Under the pieces are notes generated by a model that saw only the letters and a list, made by a program, of their open reading frames with translations, was not told where the DNA came from and searched no databases. 64,000 nt of DNA from Amycolatopsis lexingtonensis (GTDB lineage Bacteria; Actinomycetota; Actinomycetes; Mycobacteriales; Pseudonocardiaceae), in the NCBI RefSeq assembly GCF_014873755.1, contig NZ_JADBEG010000001.1, positions 7,228,501 to 7,292,500 on the forward strand, written 5' to 3'. Of this stretch, positions 36,692 through 44,374 are shown in pieces (the first letter of the stretch is position 1; each line of letters starts with the position of its first letter). Both the position numbers and the translations under genes were made by a program.

Positions 36692-37732
36692 TTACTCCGG
36701 GAGGGCGAAGCGCAGGTCCCGCCAAAGGTCCTCGGGATCCTCCAAACCGACGCTGAACCGGACCAGCCCGGGCGGCACGCGCTCTTCGCCGGCGAGCCAC
36801 GCCCGCCGCTCGACCAGGCTTTCGACGCCGCCGAGGCTGGTCGCCGACCGGATCAGCCGGACCGCGGCGCAGAACGCGTCGGCCGTCTCGGCGTCGGCCA
36901 GCTCGAACGCGACCATCATCCCGAAGCCCGGGTACCGCACCCGGTGGACCGCGGGGTGCCCGGCCAGGCGTTCGGCGAGCAGCGCGGCGGTGCAGGACTG
37001 CTCCGCCAGCCGGACCGGCATGGTCCGCAGCCCGCGCAGGGCGAGCCAGGCTTCGAGGGCGCCCGGCGTCGACCCGACACGGGTCCGCGCGCCCTTCAGC
37101 TCGGCCGCCACCTCGGGATCCTTGGCGACGGTGATGCCGAGCAGCAGGTCGCTGTGCCCGCCGATGAGCTTGGTCGCGCTGTGCACGACGACGTCCGCGC
37201 CCAGTTCGAGGGGCCGCTGCTGCAACGGCGTCGCGAAGGTGTTGTCGACGACGACCCGCCCCCGCGCGGCGGCGGCGATGGTCTCGATCGCCATCACGTC
37301 GAGAGTGGGGTTGGTCGGCGACTCGATCCAGACCAGGTCCGCGGTCGCGGCCTCGGCCACCCAGGCGTCGGTGTCGGCCGGCTCGAGCTCGGTGACGGCG
37401 AGCTTGCCGAGCTTCTGCGCGTGGGCCAGCACCCCGCGCGTCACGGCGTAGCTGAACGTCGGCACGACCACCCGCGACCCGACCGGCAGCAGGTCCAGCA
37501 CGGCGGAGAGGGTGGCGACCCCGGACGCGAACGCCGTCGCGTACCCGCCTTCGAGCGCCCCGACGGCTTCTTCGAGGGCCAGCCAGGTCGGCGTGCCGTC
37601 CCCGCGCGCGTAGGCGAAATCGCCACCGGCCTCGTACGTGCTGGTGGCGACGAGCGGGGTGTTGAGGGGCTCGCCGGGGCCGTGCGGGCGGCCGGCCGCG
37701 ATGGCCTTGGTGCGGGGCGTCCAGTCGTCCAT
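36692..37732 (-). CDS. Cys/Met-metabolism PLP-dependent enzyme (cystathionine gamma-lyase/synthase-like)
   Basis: 346 residues. PLP lysine in VVHSATKLIGGHSD (about residue 182), phosphate-binding ASGVATLSAV, and Asp/substrate motifs VWIESPTNPTLDV and VVVDNTFATPL. It begins MDDWTPRTKAIAAGRP, the family N-terminus. It is shorter than usual (~380) because the segment between the last helices is reduced. It could act as cystathionine gamma-synthase, gamma-lyase or O-acylhomoserine sulfhydrylase; sequence alone does not decide. It stands alone between the secreted-protein and acylase genes. Confidence 0.85.
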   Translation of the reverse strand: MDDWTPRTKAIAAGRPHGPGEPLNTPLVATSTYEAGGDFAYARGDGTPTWLALEEAVGALEGGYATAFASGVATLSAVLDLLPVGSRVVVPTFSYAVTRGVLAHAQKLGKLAVTELEPADTDAWVAEAATADLVWIESPTNPTLDVMAIETIAAAARGRVVVDNTFATPLQQRPLELGADVVVHSATKLIGGHSDLLLGITVAKDPEVAAELKGARTRVGSTPGALEAWLALRGLRTMPVRLAEQSCTAALLAERLAGHPAVHRVRYPGFGMMVAFELADAETADAFCAAVRLIRSATSLGGVESLVERRAWLAGEERVPPGLVRFSVGLEDPEDLWRDLRFALPE

Positions 37733-37805
37733 GCGATCACGGTAACCCGCGCCCCGGCGGGGTAGGCCGGGCCGCCCGCGCGTCCGCGAGCGGTCCGGCC
37801 TGGTC

Positions 37806-40800
37806 TCAGTGCGCGTACACCTCGAACTCGTACAGCGAGTAGCCGTACTTCGTGCCGCGCTGGACGCCCTGCAGCTTGACGAACCGGGCCTGGGTCGCGG
37901 CGAAGGAGACGTTGTCCTGCCCGCCGTCGCCGTCGGTGACCGAAGCCGCGTCCGTCCAGTGCACCGCGTCCGAGGAGAGCTGGATCTTGTAGCTCTTCCC
38001 GTACGCGGCTTCCCAGCTCAGCAGCACCCGGCTGACCTGCTGGACCGAGCCCAGGTCGACGGTGATCGCCTGGTCGTCGCTCCAGTCGCTGGCCCAGCGG
38101 GTCGAGGCGTTGCCGTCGATCGCGTTCGACGCCGGCGAGTTGTAGAAGCCGGTCTCGGCGCTGGTGGCGCTGACCGTCTTCCCCGGCGCGAGGTTGGCGA
38201 TGTTGTCGCCGCGGTGCGCCGCGTACTCGACGACCTGCTGGAACGTCGGGCGGTTCTGCCAGCTGATCTTGTCCTGCGTGATGCCGCCCAGCGGGTTGTG
38301 GACGATCGTGTCGGCGCACCACTGGTCGCCGGCCGAGCAGGACGCGTCACCGGGGTAGACGGTGTTCGCGGCCTGGCCGGCGGCAGTGGTCAGCGAGTCC
38401 ACGAGCGCCTGGCGGCACGTCGTGACGTTGCCGCCGCCGCAGAACGTCTGGCCGAGCGGGCCGGCCACCGGCTGGCCGAGCACCTGCCGGATGTCCTTGC
38501 TGACGTAACCCCACCAGCCGAACTGGAACGACGAGCCCTTGTGCGGCTGCCCGGTGTGCTGGCCGTTGCCGTTCTGCCAGCCGGACGGGCTTTCGTTGAT
38601 GCCCAGCACGCCGGTCATCGCGTTGTAGGCGTCGTCGCCCATGCCCGGCTTGAACTCGGCCTGGACGAGCAGCGGCCACCAGGCGTCGAAGATGCGGATC
38701 GCGTCGGCGTCCGCGTACGCCTTGCTGCCCGGCGAAGTCTCCTTGCGCAGGTGGCCGTTCGCCAGCCACGTCTTGAGCTTCGCCTCGGCGTCCGCGGCCG
38801 CGCCGGTGGTCGGCGTCTTGTCGAGCACCTGCAGCAGCAGCGGCAGGACGCGCTCGGCGCGCAGGTCCGCGAGCGCGGCGTCCGCCATCGCCTGGGTCAG
38901 GTTGACCCGGGTGACCTTGGTGCCGCTGGAGATCAGCTGCTTGACGCGCGAGTCGAGCAGGTCGACACGGTGCACGGCGGACTTGTCCGCGCCCGCGGCC
39001 GCGTAACCGTTGGCCTGCGCGTTGTTCCAGCTGACGTAGTAGTCCTGGTTGACCGACTGCGGGTGCTGCGACGCCGGCGTGTAGGTCGCGACGTTGCCCG
39101 CCGGGTTCCAGCCGACCCAGTCGTGGCCCTGGTCGCCCCACACCGGCATGTTCGGGTCCACATCGGACTGTCGGGAGGGGTTGCTGCCCGAGTTGAAGTA
39201 GGCGATGTCCTTGGAGTCGGCGTAGAACCAGTTGAACGTGTAGTTGATGTCGGCCGCGGCCTTCTGGAAGTCCGCCGCGGACTTAACGAAGCCCGGGTCG
39301 TTCAGCTCCTGGAAGCCGATCAGCGAGTCGACCTCGTGGAAGTAGGACGAGCGCAGCGCCGCGTACGCCACCGGCTTGCCGCCGACGGTCGCCCGGCTCT
39401 GCACCGGCCCGTACTTCGTCCGGTAGCTGCGCAGGGTGTACGAACCCGCCGCGGTCCCGTCGGCCACGGTCGGCTTCCAGGCGTTCTTGACCTCTACGGT
39501 GTCCATCGGGATGCACTGGCCTTGCCAGGTGTAGTAGTTCGAGTCCTTCGTCGGCGCCTTGCCGCTCGGGTCGCACAGCGTCAGCGCGTAGGTGTCGATG
39601 ATGTCCTGCGCCGACGTCGTCGCGCTCCACGAGTAGTCCTGGCCGCGGCCCAGCAGCGTGTACATGCTCAGGCCGGCGAAGGCCGCGCCGCGCGAGCTGA
39701 TGCCCGGGCCCTGCAGTTCCTGCAACAGCAGCAGCTGCGGGGCGAAGTAGCCGGTCTGCGGGCCGAACACGGCGACCGGGTGGCCGCTGGCGGTCTTCGC
39801 GCCGGAGACGAGCAGCGCGTTGGACATGCCGTGCTTCTCGCTCAGCATGTTGCCGGGCAGCACGCCGTTCTCGAACATGCCGCGGGCGGGCTCCTGCTCG
39901 GCGGGCGCGGCGACGTCCACAGTGGACGGGGTGGCGGTCGAGGCCGAGCCGGTCTGGTCGAACACCAGCTGCTGCCCGGTCACCGACCCCTTGTCCGGCA
40001 AGGCGCGCCCGACCGCGTTGGCCGGTGTCTTGCCGTACGGGAAGGTCTGGCCGTCGTGCAGCGTCTTGACGGCTTCGGGGTCGTCCTCCGAGCGCAGGCT
40101 CTGCCACACCTTCTCGCCCTGCACGACGCCGTACTTCTCCTGCATCGCGAGCTTCGCGATGGCGTTCTGCACCTCGCCGCCGCCGCCCGCGCCGAACTCG
40201 GCGCCGACCAGCGAGGCGAGCGCGACCAGGTCGGTCAGCTTGAACGGGTCGATCGACCCGGCGTTGGTGATCGAGTCGACGTGCCCGGTCAGCACGTACT
40301 CGCCCGGGAAGTACCGGCCGTTGTAGGAGTCGCTGATGTACTTGTTGATGCCGTCGACGTAGGCCTGCGCGTCGGCGAGGCCCTGCGCGCCGCGCGGGCC
40401 GCTGCTCGCGACGTGGTCGATCTGCTGCTGCAGCTCGGCTTCGGTGTACGGCGCGTTCGAGAAGAACTGCTGCTCCAGCTCGCGGTTGGCTTCCGCGCCG
40501 CCGGCGAACGGGGTGACCTGCCCGCGCGCGGCGTGGCGCAGGACGTCCATCAGCCACAGCCGGTCCTGCGCGGCGGCGTACCCGGCGCCGAACTCGGTGC
40601 CGGCGCGGGTGGTGCCGGTGATGTGCGGGACGCCGAGGGCCTTGTCCCGCACGATCGTCACGTCCGAGCGCGGCTTGGTCGTGCTCGCGACCTGGTCGGC
40701 GGCGACGCCGAACGACGAGTCGTTGAAGTACTGGTTGATCGCGCTCGTGGTCAGCGTCTTGTACCCGTTCGCCAGCGAGGCGTACTTCCCGAGCTGGTCG

Positions 40801-41024
40801 GCGGCGTGCGCGGGGCGGGTGCCGAGCACCTTGTGCGCGAGGATGTCCGCGAGGGTGGCGTTGCCGTTCTCGCCGGGCGGCAGGATGTCGCTGCACTGCC
40901 CGCCGCAGTAGTCGTCGGGCGACCCGGCCGCCTGCGCGGCCGGCGCGGTGACGGCGACTTGGGTCAGCCCGGCCACGAGGGCCCCCAGTGCCGTGAAGGT
41001 CAAGGCTCGGATGCCTCGTCGCAT
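37806..41024 (-). CDS. Secreted penicillin-acylase-family hydrolase with C-terminal F5/8 type C domain
   Basis: 1072 residues. The signal peptide is at 1-33 (VTAPAAQAAG). An Ntn-hydrolase body follows: N-terminal alpha chain with RDKALGVPHITGTTRAGTEFGAGYAAAQDRLWLMD, then a break at HGMSNALLVSG where Ser ~400 would become the catalytic N-terminal residue after self-cleavage. The C-terminal ~140 residues (from KTVSATSAETGF) form a discoidin-like domain ending YGYSLYEFEVYAH, normally a carbohydrate-binding module. It probably hydrolyses an amide such as an acyl-homoserine lactone, beta-lactam side chain or lipopeptide outside the cell, tethered by glycan binding. Confidence 0.88.
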   Translation of the reverse strand: MRRGIRALTFTALGALVAGLTQVAVTAPAAQAAGSPDDYCGGQCSDILPPGENGNATLADILAHKVLGTRPAHAADQLGKYASLANGYKTLTTSAINQYFNDSSFGVAADQVASTTKPRSDVTIVRDKALGVPHITGTTRAGTEFGAGYAAAQDRLWLMDVLRHAARGQVTPFAGGAEANRELEQQFFSNAPYTEAELQQQIDHVASSGPRGAQGLADAQAYVDGINKYISDSYNGRYFPGEYVLTGHVDSITNAGSIDPFKLTDLVALASLVGAEFGAGGGGEVQNAIAKLAMQEKYGVVQGEKVWQSLRSEDDPEAVKTLHDGQTFPYGKTPANAVGRALPDKGSVTGQQLVFDQTGSASTATPSTVDVAAPAEQEPARGMFENGVLPGNMLSEKHGMSNALLVSGAKTASGHPVAVFGPQTGYFAPQLLLLQELQGPGISSRGAAFAGLSMYTLLGRGQDYSWSATTSAQDIIDTYALTLCDPSGKAPTKDSNYYTWQGQCIPMDTVEVKNAWKPTVADGTAAGSYTLRSYRTKYGPVQSRATVGGKPVAYAALRSSYFHEVDSLIGFQELNDPGFVKSAADFQKAAADINYTFNWFYADSKDIAYFNSGSNPSRQSDVDPNMPVWGDQGHDWVGWNPAGNVATYTPASQHPQSVNQDYYVSWNNAQANGYAAAGADKSAVHRVDLLDSRVKQLISSGTKVTRVNLTQAMADAALADLRAERVLPLLLQVLDKTPTTGAAADAEAKLKTWLANGHLRKETSPGSKAYADADAIRIFDAWWPLLVQAEFKPGMGDDAYNAMTGVLGINESPSGWQNGNGQHTGQPHKGSSFQFGWWGYVSKDIRQVLGQPVAGPLGQTFCGGGNVTTCRQALVDSLTTAAGQAANTVYPGDASCSAGDQWCADTIVHNPLGGITQDKISWQNRPTFQQVVEYAAHRGDNIANLAPGKTVSATSAETGFYNSPASNAIDGNASTRWASDWSDDQAITVDLGSVQQVSRVLLSWEAAYGKSYKIQLSSDAVHWTDAASVTDGDGGQDNVSFAATQARFVKLQGVQRGTKYGYSLYEFEVYAH

Positions 41025-41164
41025 GCCGGGCTCCCCTCAGCTCAGAAGAGTGACGAAGCGCACGCTACCGAGCAGTAGGACAAGTGTGAAGAGTTTTCGC
41101 GTTTTTCCCTCCTTGGGCGTAGGCCGATCGGCGCAGCCCCTCACGCGTGGGTACGGTGAGGCCC

Positions 41165-41539
41165 ATGACCTTGGAAAAGCCCCAAATCGACCGCCCGGAC
41201 GGACCTGCGCCGGCCGACCTGGAGATCACCGACCTCACCGTCGGTGACGGCGCCGAAGCCACGGCCGGCAAGACCGTCACCGTGCACTACGTCGGCGTCT
41301 CGCACTCGTCGGGCGAGCAGTTCGACGCTTCGTGGGACCGCGGTGAGCCGCTGCGCTTCGGCCTCGGCGCCGGCCAGGTCATCTCCGGCTGGGACCAGGG
41401 CGTCGCGGGCATGAAGATCGGTGGCCGCCGCAAGCTCGTCATCCCGCCGCACCTGGCCTACGGCGACCGCGGCGCGGGCGGCGTGATCAAGCCCGGCGAA
41501 ACCCTGATCTTCGTCGTCGACCTGGTCGGCGTGAACTAG
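41165..41539 (+). CDS. FKBP-type peptidyl-prolyl cis-trans isomerase
   Basis: 124 residues, cytoplasmic single-domain FKBP: VTVHYVGVSHSSGEQFDASWDRGEPLRFGLGAGQVISGWDQGVAGMKIGG contains the active-site Tyr, Phe, Asp and Trp; GETLIFVVDLVGV ends the fold. The start ATG 41165 gives the usual N-terminus MTLEKPQIDRP. An ATG-proximal ribosome site is weak, and a longer GTG form (41147) exists. A strong terminator follows. Confidence 0.92.
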   Translation: MTLEKPQIDRPDGPAPADLEITDLTVGDGAEATAGKTVTVHYVGVSHSSGEQFDASWDRGEPLRFGLGAGQVISGWDQGVAGMKIGGRRKLVIPPHLAYGDRGAGGVIKPGETLIFVVDLVGVN

Positions 41540-41552
41540 CGCATACCCGGCG

Positions 41553-41587
41553 AAACCGGCCCCGGCGTACCGCGCCGGGGCCGGTTT
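41553..41587 (+). terminator. Rho-independent terminator after the FKBP gene
   Basis: A perfect 15-bp stem (41553-41567 with 41573-41587, rich in GGCC) closes on a 5-base loop. The stem's last bases and following sequence give TTTTT. It begins 14 bases after the stop codon. Confidence 0.9.
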
Positions 41588-41685
41588 TTGCTCCAAGCAG
41601 CGCCTTTCCGCGCGGCGTGGCGTCACTACCCTCGAAAGTGATCACCGGCCTTCGACTGCCGGTGCAGGACAAGGGGGATCCACCG

Positions 41686-42438
41686 ATGCGCGTCCGCGCT
41701 GTGTTCTCTGCTGCCCTTTTGACGCTGGCCGCCGGTCTCGCCACCGCGGGACCGGCGGCGGCCGTGGCCAACGGCTCCGACGTCCCGGCCGGGACGTACC
41801 AGTTCGCCGCGAAGCTCACCATGACGAACATCCCGAGGCCCGACGGCACGAAGTACAACAGCGCGTGTTCCGGCGCGCTGATCGCCGCGAAGTGGATCAT
41901 CACCGCGGGCCACTGCTTCCACGACGCCAACCGCAACCGCGTCTCCGGGCCGGTGCCCTACCCGACGTCGGTGCTGCTCGGCACGGTCAACCAGAGCACG
42001 CCGGGCGTGACGCGCAACGTCGTCACGGTCTACCAGGCGAGCGCCAACGACATCGCGATCGCGACCCTGGACGCGGACGTCACCGGCATCACGCCGCTCA
42101 CCGTCAACCGCGTCACGCCGTCGGTCGGGCAGCTGCTGACGCTCGCCGGCTGGGGCAGCCTCACCGCCACCAACCCCACGCCGTCGACGAAGCTGCAGCA
42201 GGGGACGGTGAAGGTCGGCCAGGTCGCCGCCTCGACGCTCGGCGTGCAGGGCGTCGCGCCGACGAGCACCACCAGTGCCTGCGTCTACGACTCGGGCGCG
42301 CCGTACTTCGTCGCGGCCGGGACGGGCGGCCAGCTCGTGTCCGTCGAGTCGACCGGGCCGGACTGCCCGCACAACCAGCTCGAAACCACTTCCCGCGTGG
42401 ACGTCGTCGCGGACTGGATCGCTTCGCACACCGGGTGA
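41686..42438 (+). CDS. Secreted trypsin-like serine protease, copy 1
   Basis: 250 residues. Signal peptide (MRVRAVFSAALLTLAAGLATAGPAAAV) and a trypsin fold: His in ITAGHCFHD (H76), Asp in NDIAIATLD (about D122), Ser in CVYDSGAPYF (S203). The usual IVGG mature N-terminus is replaced by ANGSDVPAG, and the active-site signature GDSGGP by YDSGAP, so activation and specificity may differ. AAGGGGG precedes ATG 41686. It is a tandem duplicate of the following gene (106 bases apart); the paralogues share AxGSDVPxGxxxFxAKLxMTxIPRPDG. Confidence 0.9.
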   Translation: MRVRAVFSAALLTLAAGLATAGPAAAVANGSDVPAGTYQFAAKLTMTNIPRPDGTKYNSACSGALIAAKWIITAGHCFHDANRNRVSGPVPYPTSVLLGTVNQSTPGVTRNVVTVYQASANDIAIATLDADVTGITPLTVNRVTPSVGQLLTLAGWGSLTATNPTPSTKLQQGTVKVGQVAASTLGVQGVAPTSTTSACVYDSGAPYFVAAGTGGQLVSVESTGPDCPHNQLETTSRVDVVADWIASHTG

Positions 42439-42545
42439 CCGCCTGGCCGGGCGTCACCCCTGAGTGACGCCCGGCCAGGGAATTCCCAGCACGCCGCGGC
42501 GGCAATAGCCTCGAACGTCGACCATCCGCTCGACGAAGGGGAAGA

Positions 42546-43277
42546 ATGCGCCTGCGCGCCCTGCTCGCCGCCGCCGTCCTGACCATCACCGCCGCGCCGA
42601 CGGCCTGGGCCGTCGCCCACGGCTCCGACGTCCCACCGGGGCAGTTCGGGTTCGTCGCGAAGCTTTCGATGACGAAGATCCCGCGCCCGGACGGCTCCAC
42701 GTACGCCAGCTACTGCACCGGCGCCCTGATCGCGCCCGGCTGGGTGCTGACGACCGGGCACTGCTTCCACGACGCCCACCGCAACCGCGTCTCGGGCAAG
42801 GTCCCGTACCCGACGACGGTGACGCTCGGCCTGGTCGACGAAGCCACCGAATCGGGCGTGGCCCGCAAGGCGACCGAGGTCCTCCAGGCGAAGGAGAACG
42901 ACGTCGCGCTGATCCGCCTGGACACCCCGGTGACGACGGTGACCCCGCTGGCGGTGAACCGCACGCTCCCGAAGGTCGGCCAGCAGCTGACCCTGGCCGG
43001 CTGGGGCAGCCTGACGGCCGCGAACCCGGTCCCGGCCCAGCGGCTGCAGCAGGGCACGGTCGCGGTGGCGAAGGTCGACCCGACGACGCTGGGCGTCCGC
43101 GGCGCGGCCCCGGAGATCACGACCAGCGCGTGCACGTACGACTCGGGAGCGCCTTACTTCACGGGCGGCAAACTCGTCGCGGTGGAGGCGACGGGACCCG
43201 GGTGCCCCCACGCGGGCATCGAAACCACGAGCCGGGCGGACGTGATCGCGGACTGGATCACCACCCACACGGCGTAG
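42546..43277 (+). CDS. Secreted trypsin-like serine protease, copy 2
   Basis: 243 residues with the same layout as copy 1: signal peptide, His in LTTGHCFHD, Asp in NDVALIRLD, Ser in CTYDSGAPYF. The last eight codons (encoding WITTHTA and the stop) coincide with the first copy of a 21-bp direct repeat; the second copy lies behind the toxin-antitoxin module. If that module is a late insertion, it left the protein intact but replaced its downstream noncoding DNA. Confidence 0.9.
   Translation: MRLRALLAAAVLTITAAPTAWAVAHGSDVPPGQFGFVAKLSMTKIPRPDGSTYASYCTGALIAPGWVLTTGHCFHDAHRNRVSGKVPYPTTVTLGLVDEATESGVARKATEVLQAKENDVALIRLDTPVTTVTPLAVNRTLPKVGQQLTLAGWGSLTAANPVPAQRLQQGTVAVAKVDPTTLGVRGAAPEITTSACTYDSGAPYFTGGKLVAVEATGPGCPHAGIETTSRADVIADWITTHTA
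43256..43276. repeat. 21-bp direct repeat, copy 1 (3' end of the protease gene)
   Basis: Starts GATCACCACC and ends CACACGGCGTA. It is identical base for base to 43975-43995. Flanking bases on both sides differ, so the identity is exactly 21 bases. Confidence 0.9.
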
Positions 43278-43330
43278 ACACGTTCCGTAGCTCGAACACG
43301 CCCCAATGTTACTCAGCGTAGGTTTCGGCT

Positions 43331-43346
43331 ATAGCATCATCGCTAT
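43331..43346. promoter_or_regulatory. Inverted repeat over the toxin start codon (putative autoregulatory operator)
   Basis: ATAGC-N6-GCTAT; the right arm overlaps the ATG at 43345. It fits a site where an XRE antitoxin, alone or with the toxin, would repress the operon. Confidence 0.55.
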
Positions 43347-43695
43347 GGATTGGGGTACCATCGAGTTGGAGCCGGAGATCCGCGACCGGCTGAGAGGTCT
43401 CGACGAGAACGCGATCAACCGCGTCGCCTTCTACATAGATCTCCTGGCCGAACGTGGACCTCTGCTCGGCGAGCCGTACACGAGACAGCTGGACGGGAAG
43501 CTCCGCGAACTCCGCTTCTGGCTCGACGAGCAAGCCATACGGATCAGCTACTGGATCGCGCCGGAACGGCGGATCATTCTGATGACGGTATGGCGGAAGA
43601 CGAAGATGCGCGAAGCCGCCGAAGTCGAGCGAGCCAGACGAGCAGTGCGCCGCTGCCAGGACGAGCGGCACACCCTGGACGAGGAGGAGTCATGA
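43345..43695 (+). CDS. RelE/HigB-type toxin (Gp49-like)
   Basis: 116 residues from ATG 43345. The compact RelE fold shows LRFWLDEQAIRISYWIAPERRIILMTVWRKTKMREAAEVERARR: basic strand residues followed by the basic C-terminal helix of ribosome-dependent mRNA interferases. Codon use (for example ATA for Ile, several AGA/CGA) is unlike the neighbours, consistent with transfer. Toxin first, antitoxin second, with a four-base overlap, is the HigBA arrangement. Confidence 0.88.
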   Translation: MDWGTIELEPEIRDRLRGLDENAINRVAFYIDLLAERGPLLGEPYTRQLDGKLRELRFWLDEQAIRISYWIAPERRIILMTVWRKTKMREAAEVERARRAVRRCQDERHTLDEEES

Positions 43696-43976
43696 CCGAT
43701 CGCACCTCGTGGAGCGAGCTACGCGAGGAACTTGGCGTCGACCGGACCCACCACGCCTACGAGGCAGCTCGAATTGCTTTCGAACTGGGCGCGGAGGTGC
43801 GAACGCTGCGAGAGGAGCGCGGCTGGACGCAGACCGAACTGGCCGAGCGGGCCGGAATGACGCAGTCGGCGATGGCGAGGTTCGAAGCCGGCGGCACGAT
43901 CCCGACCCTGCCGGTCCTGGAACGCGTCGCGACGGCCCTCCAGATGCGGCTGTCGATCGCGCTCAGCCCCGCCTGA
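43692..43976 (+). CDS. XRE-family antitoxin (HigA-type)
   Basis: 94 residues. An N-terminal helical part (WSELREELGVDRTHHAYEAARIAFELG) is followed by the HTH (about 44-90): LREERGWTQTELAERAGMTQSAMARFEAGGTIPTLPVLERVATAL. It overlaps the toxin gene by four bases (ATGA). Its stop codon TGA (43974-43976) reaches two bases into the second copy of the 21-bp repeat. Confidence 0.9.
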   Translation: MTDRTSWSELREELGVDRTHHAYEAARIAFELGAEVRTLREERGWTQTELAERAGMTQSAMARFEAGGTIPTLPVLERVATALQMRLSIALSPA

Positions 43977-43995
43977 TCACCACCCACACGGCGTA
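43975..43995. repeat. 21-bp direct repeat, copy 2 (right border of the toxin-antitoxin module)
   Basis: Identical to 43256-43276, 719 bases away. Read as protein in the same phase it would again encode ITTHTA and a stop (TAA), indicating that it is the original or duplicated end of the protease gene. Confidence 0.9.
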
Positions 43996-44081
43996 ACTTC
44001 GCCCAGGGCGAACAGGGCCTCCGGACCCGTGACATTCCCCACCGGACCACGCTGGGTGGCGAGGTGCGGCACCGTGGGGGT

Positions 44082-44100
44082 CCGGGGGCTCGGCCCCCGG
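44082..44100. repeat. GC-rich hairpin (CCGGGGGC / GCCCCCGG)
   Basis: 8-bp perfect arms with a 3-base loop, embedded in GTGGGGGTCCGGGGGCTCGG. The element type is common between genes in high-GC actinobacteria. By position it may terminate transcription coming from the protease and toxin side. Confidence 0.6.
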
Positions 44101-44122
44101 GAAAGACCAGGCCAACGGGAAA

Positions 44123-44152
44123 GGGCCCCGATCGCGCCAGCGATCGGGGCCC
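44123..44152. terminator. Terminator hairpin downstream of tRNA-Leu
   Basis: A perfect 13-bp stem (GGGCCCCGATCGC, 44123-44135, pairing with 44140-44152) closed by a 4-base loop, 10 bases beyond the 3' end of the tRNA on the minus strand. A short T run follows on that strand (TTTCCC). Confidence 0.75.
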
Positions 44153-44161
44153 TGAACAGCG

Positions 44162-44244
44162 TGGGCGAGGAGGGAGTTGAACCCTCACGTCCTTTCGGAC
44201 ACACGGACCTGAACCGTGCGCGTCTGCCATTCCGCCACTCGCCC
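44162..44244 (-). tRNA. tRNA-Leu (anticodon CAG)
   Basis: An 83-base type II tRNA read on the minus strand. Acceptor GGGCGAG (44244-44238) pairs with CTCGCCC (44169-44163), followed by discriminator A. The D-arm, an anticodon loop TTCAGGT with CAG, a long variable arm (GTGTCCGAAAGGACG) and a T-arm GGTTCAACTCC are all present. CCA is not encoded. It reads CUG codons, the dominant Leu codon in this DNA. Confidence 0.95.
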
Positions 44245-44374
44245 GAGTGCTTCTCTGTGACAGCGAGGAGAAGACTAGCAGGTGGTTTGAACGGGTTTCA
44301 CCGGGGGCCGTGTAGAGGCTCGCTCACCCGGATAGGATCGATGCGGAAGCACGAGCGTGAGGAGGTTTTCCCCG

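Noticed and set aside
37809..41078. 1089-codon open frame on the plus strand opposite the acylase gene
   Set aside because: It is the shadow of a GC-rich gene: composition is Arg/Val/Leu/Asp-biased with no domain, while the minus-strand frame has a signal peptide and two recognisable domains.
44162..44244. tRNA-Leu as attachment site of an integrated element
   Set aside because: No integrase gene and no duplicated tRNA 3' end. The direct repeat of the toxin-antitoxin module lies in the protease gene instead.
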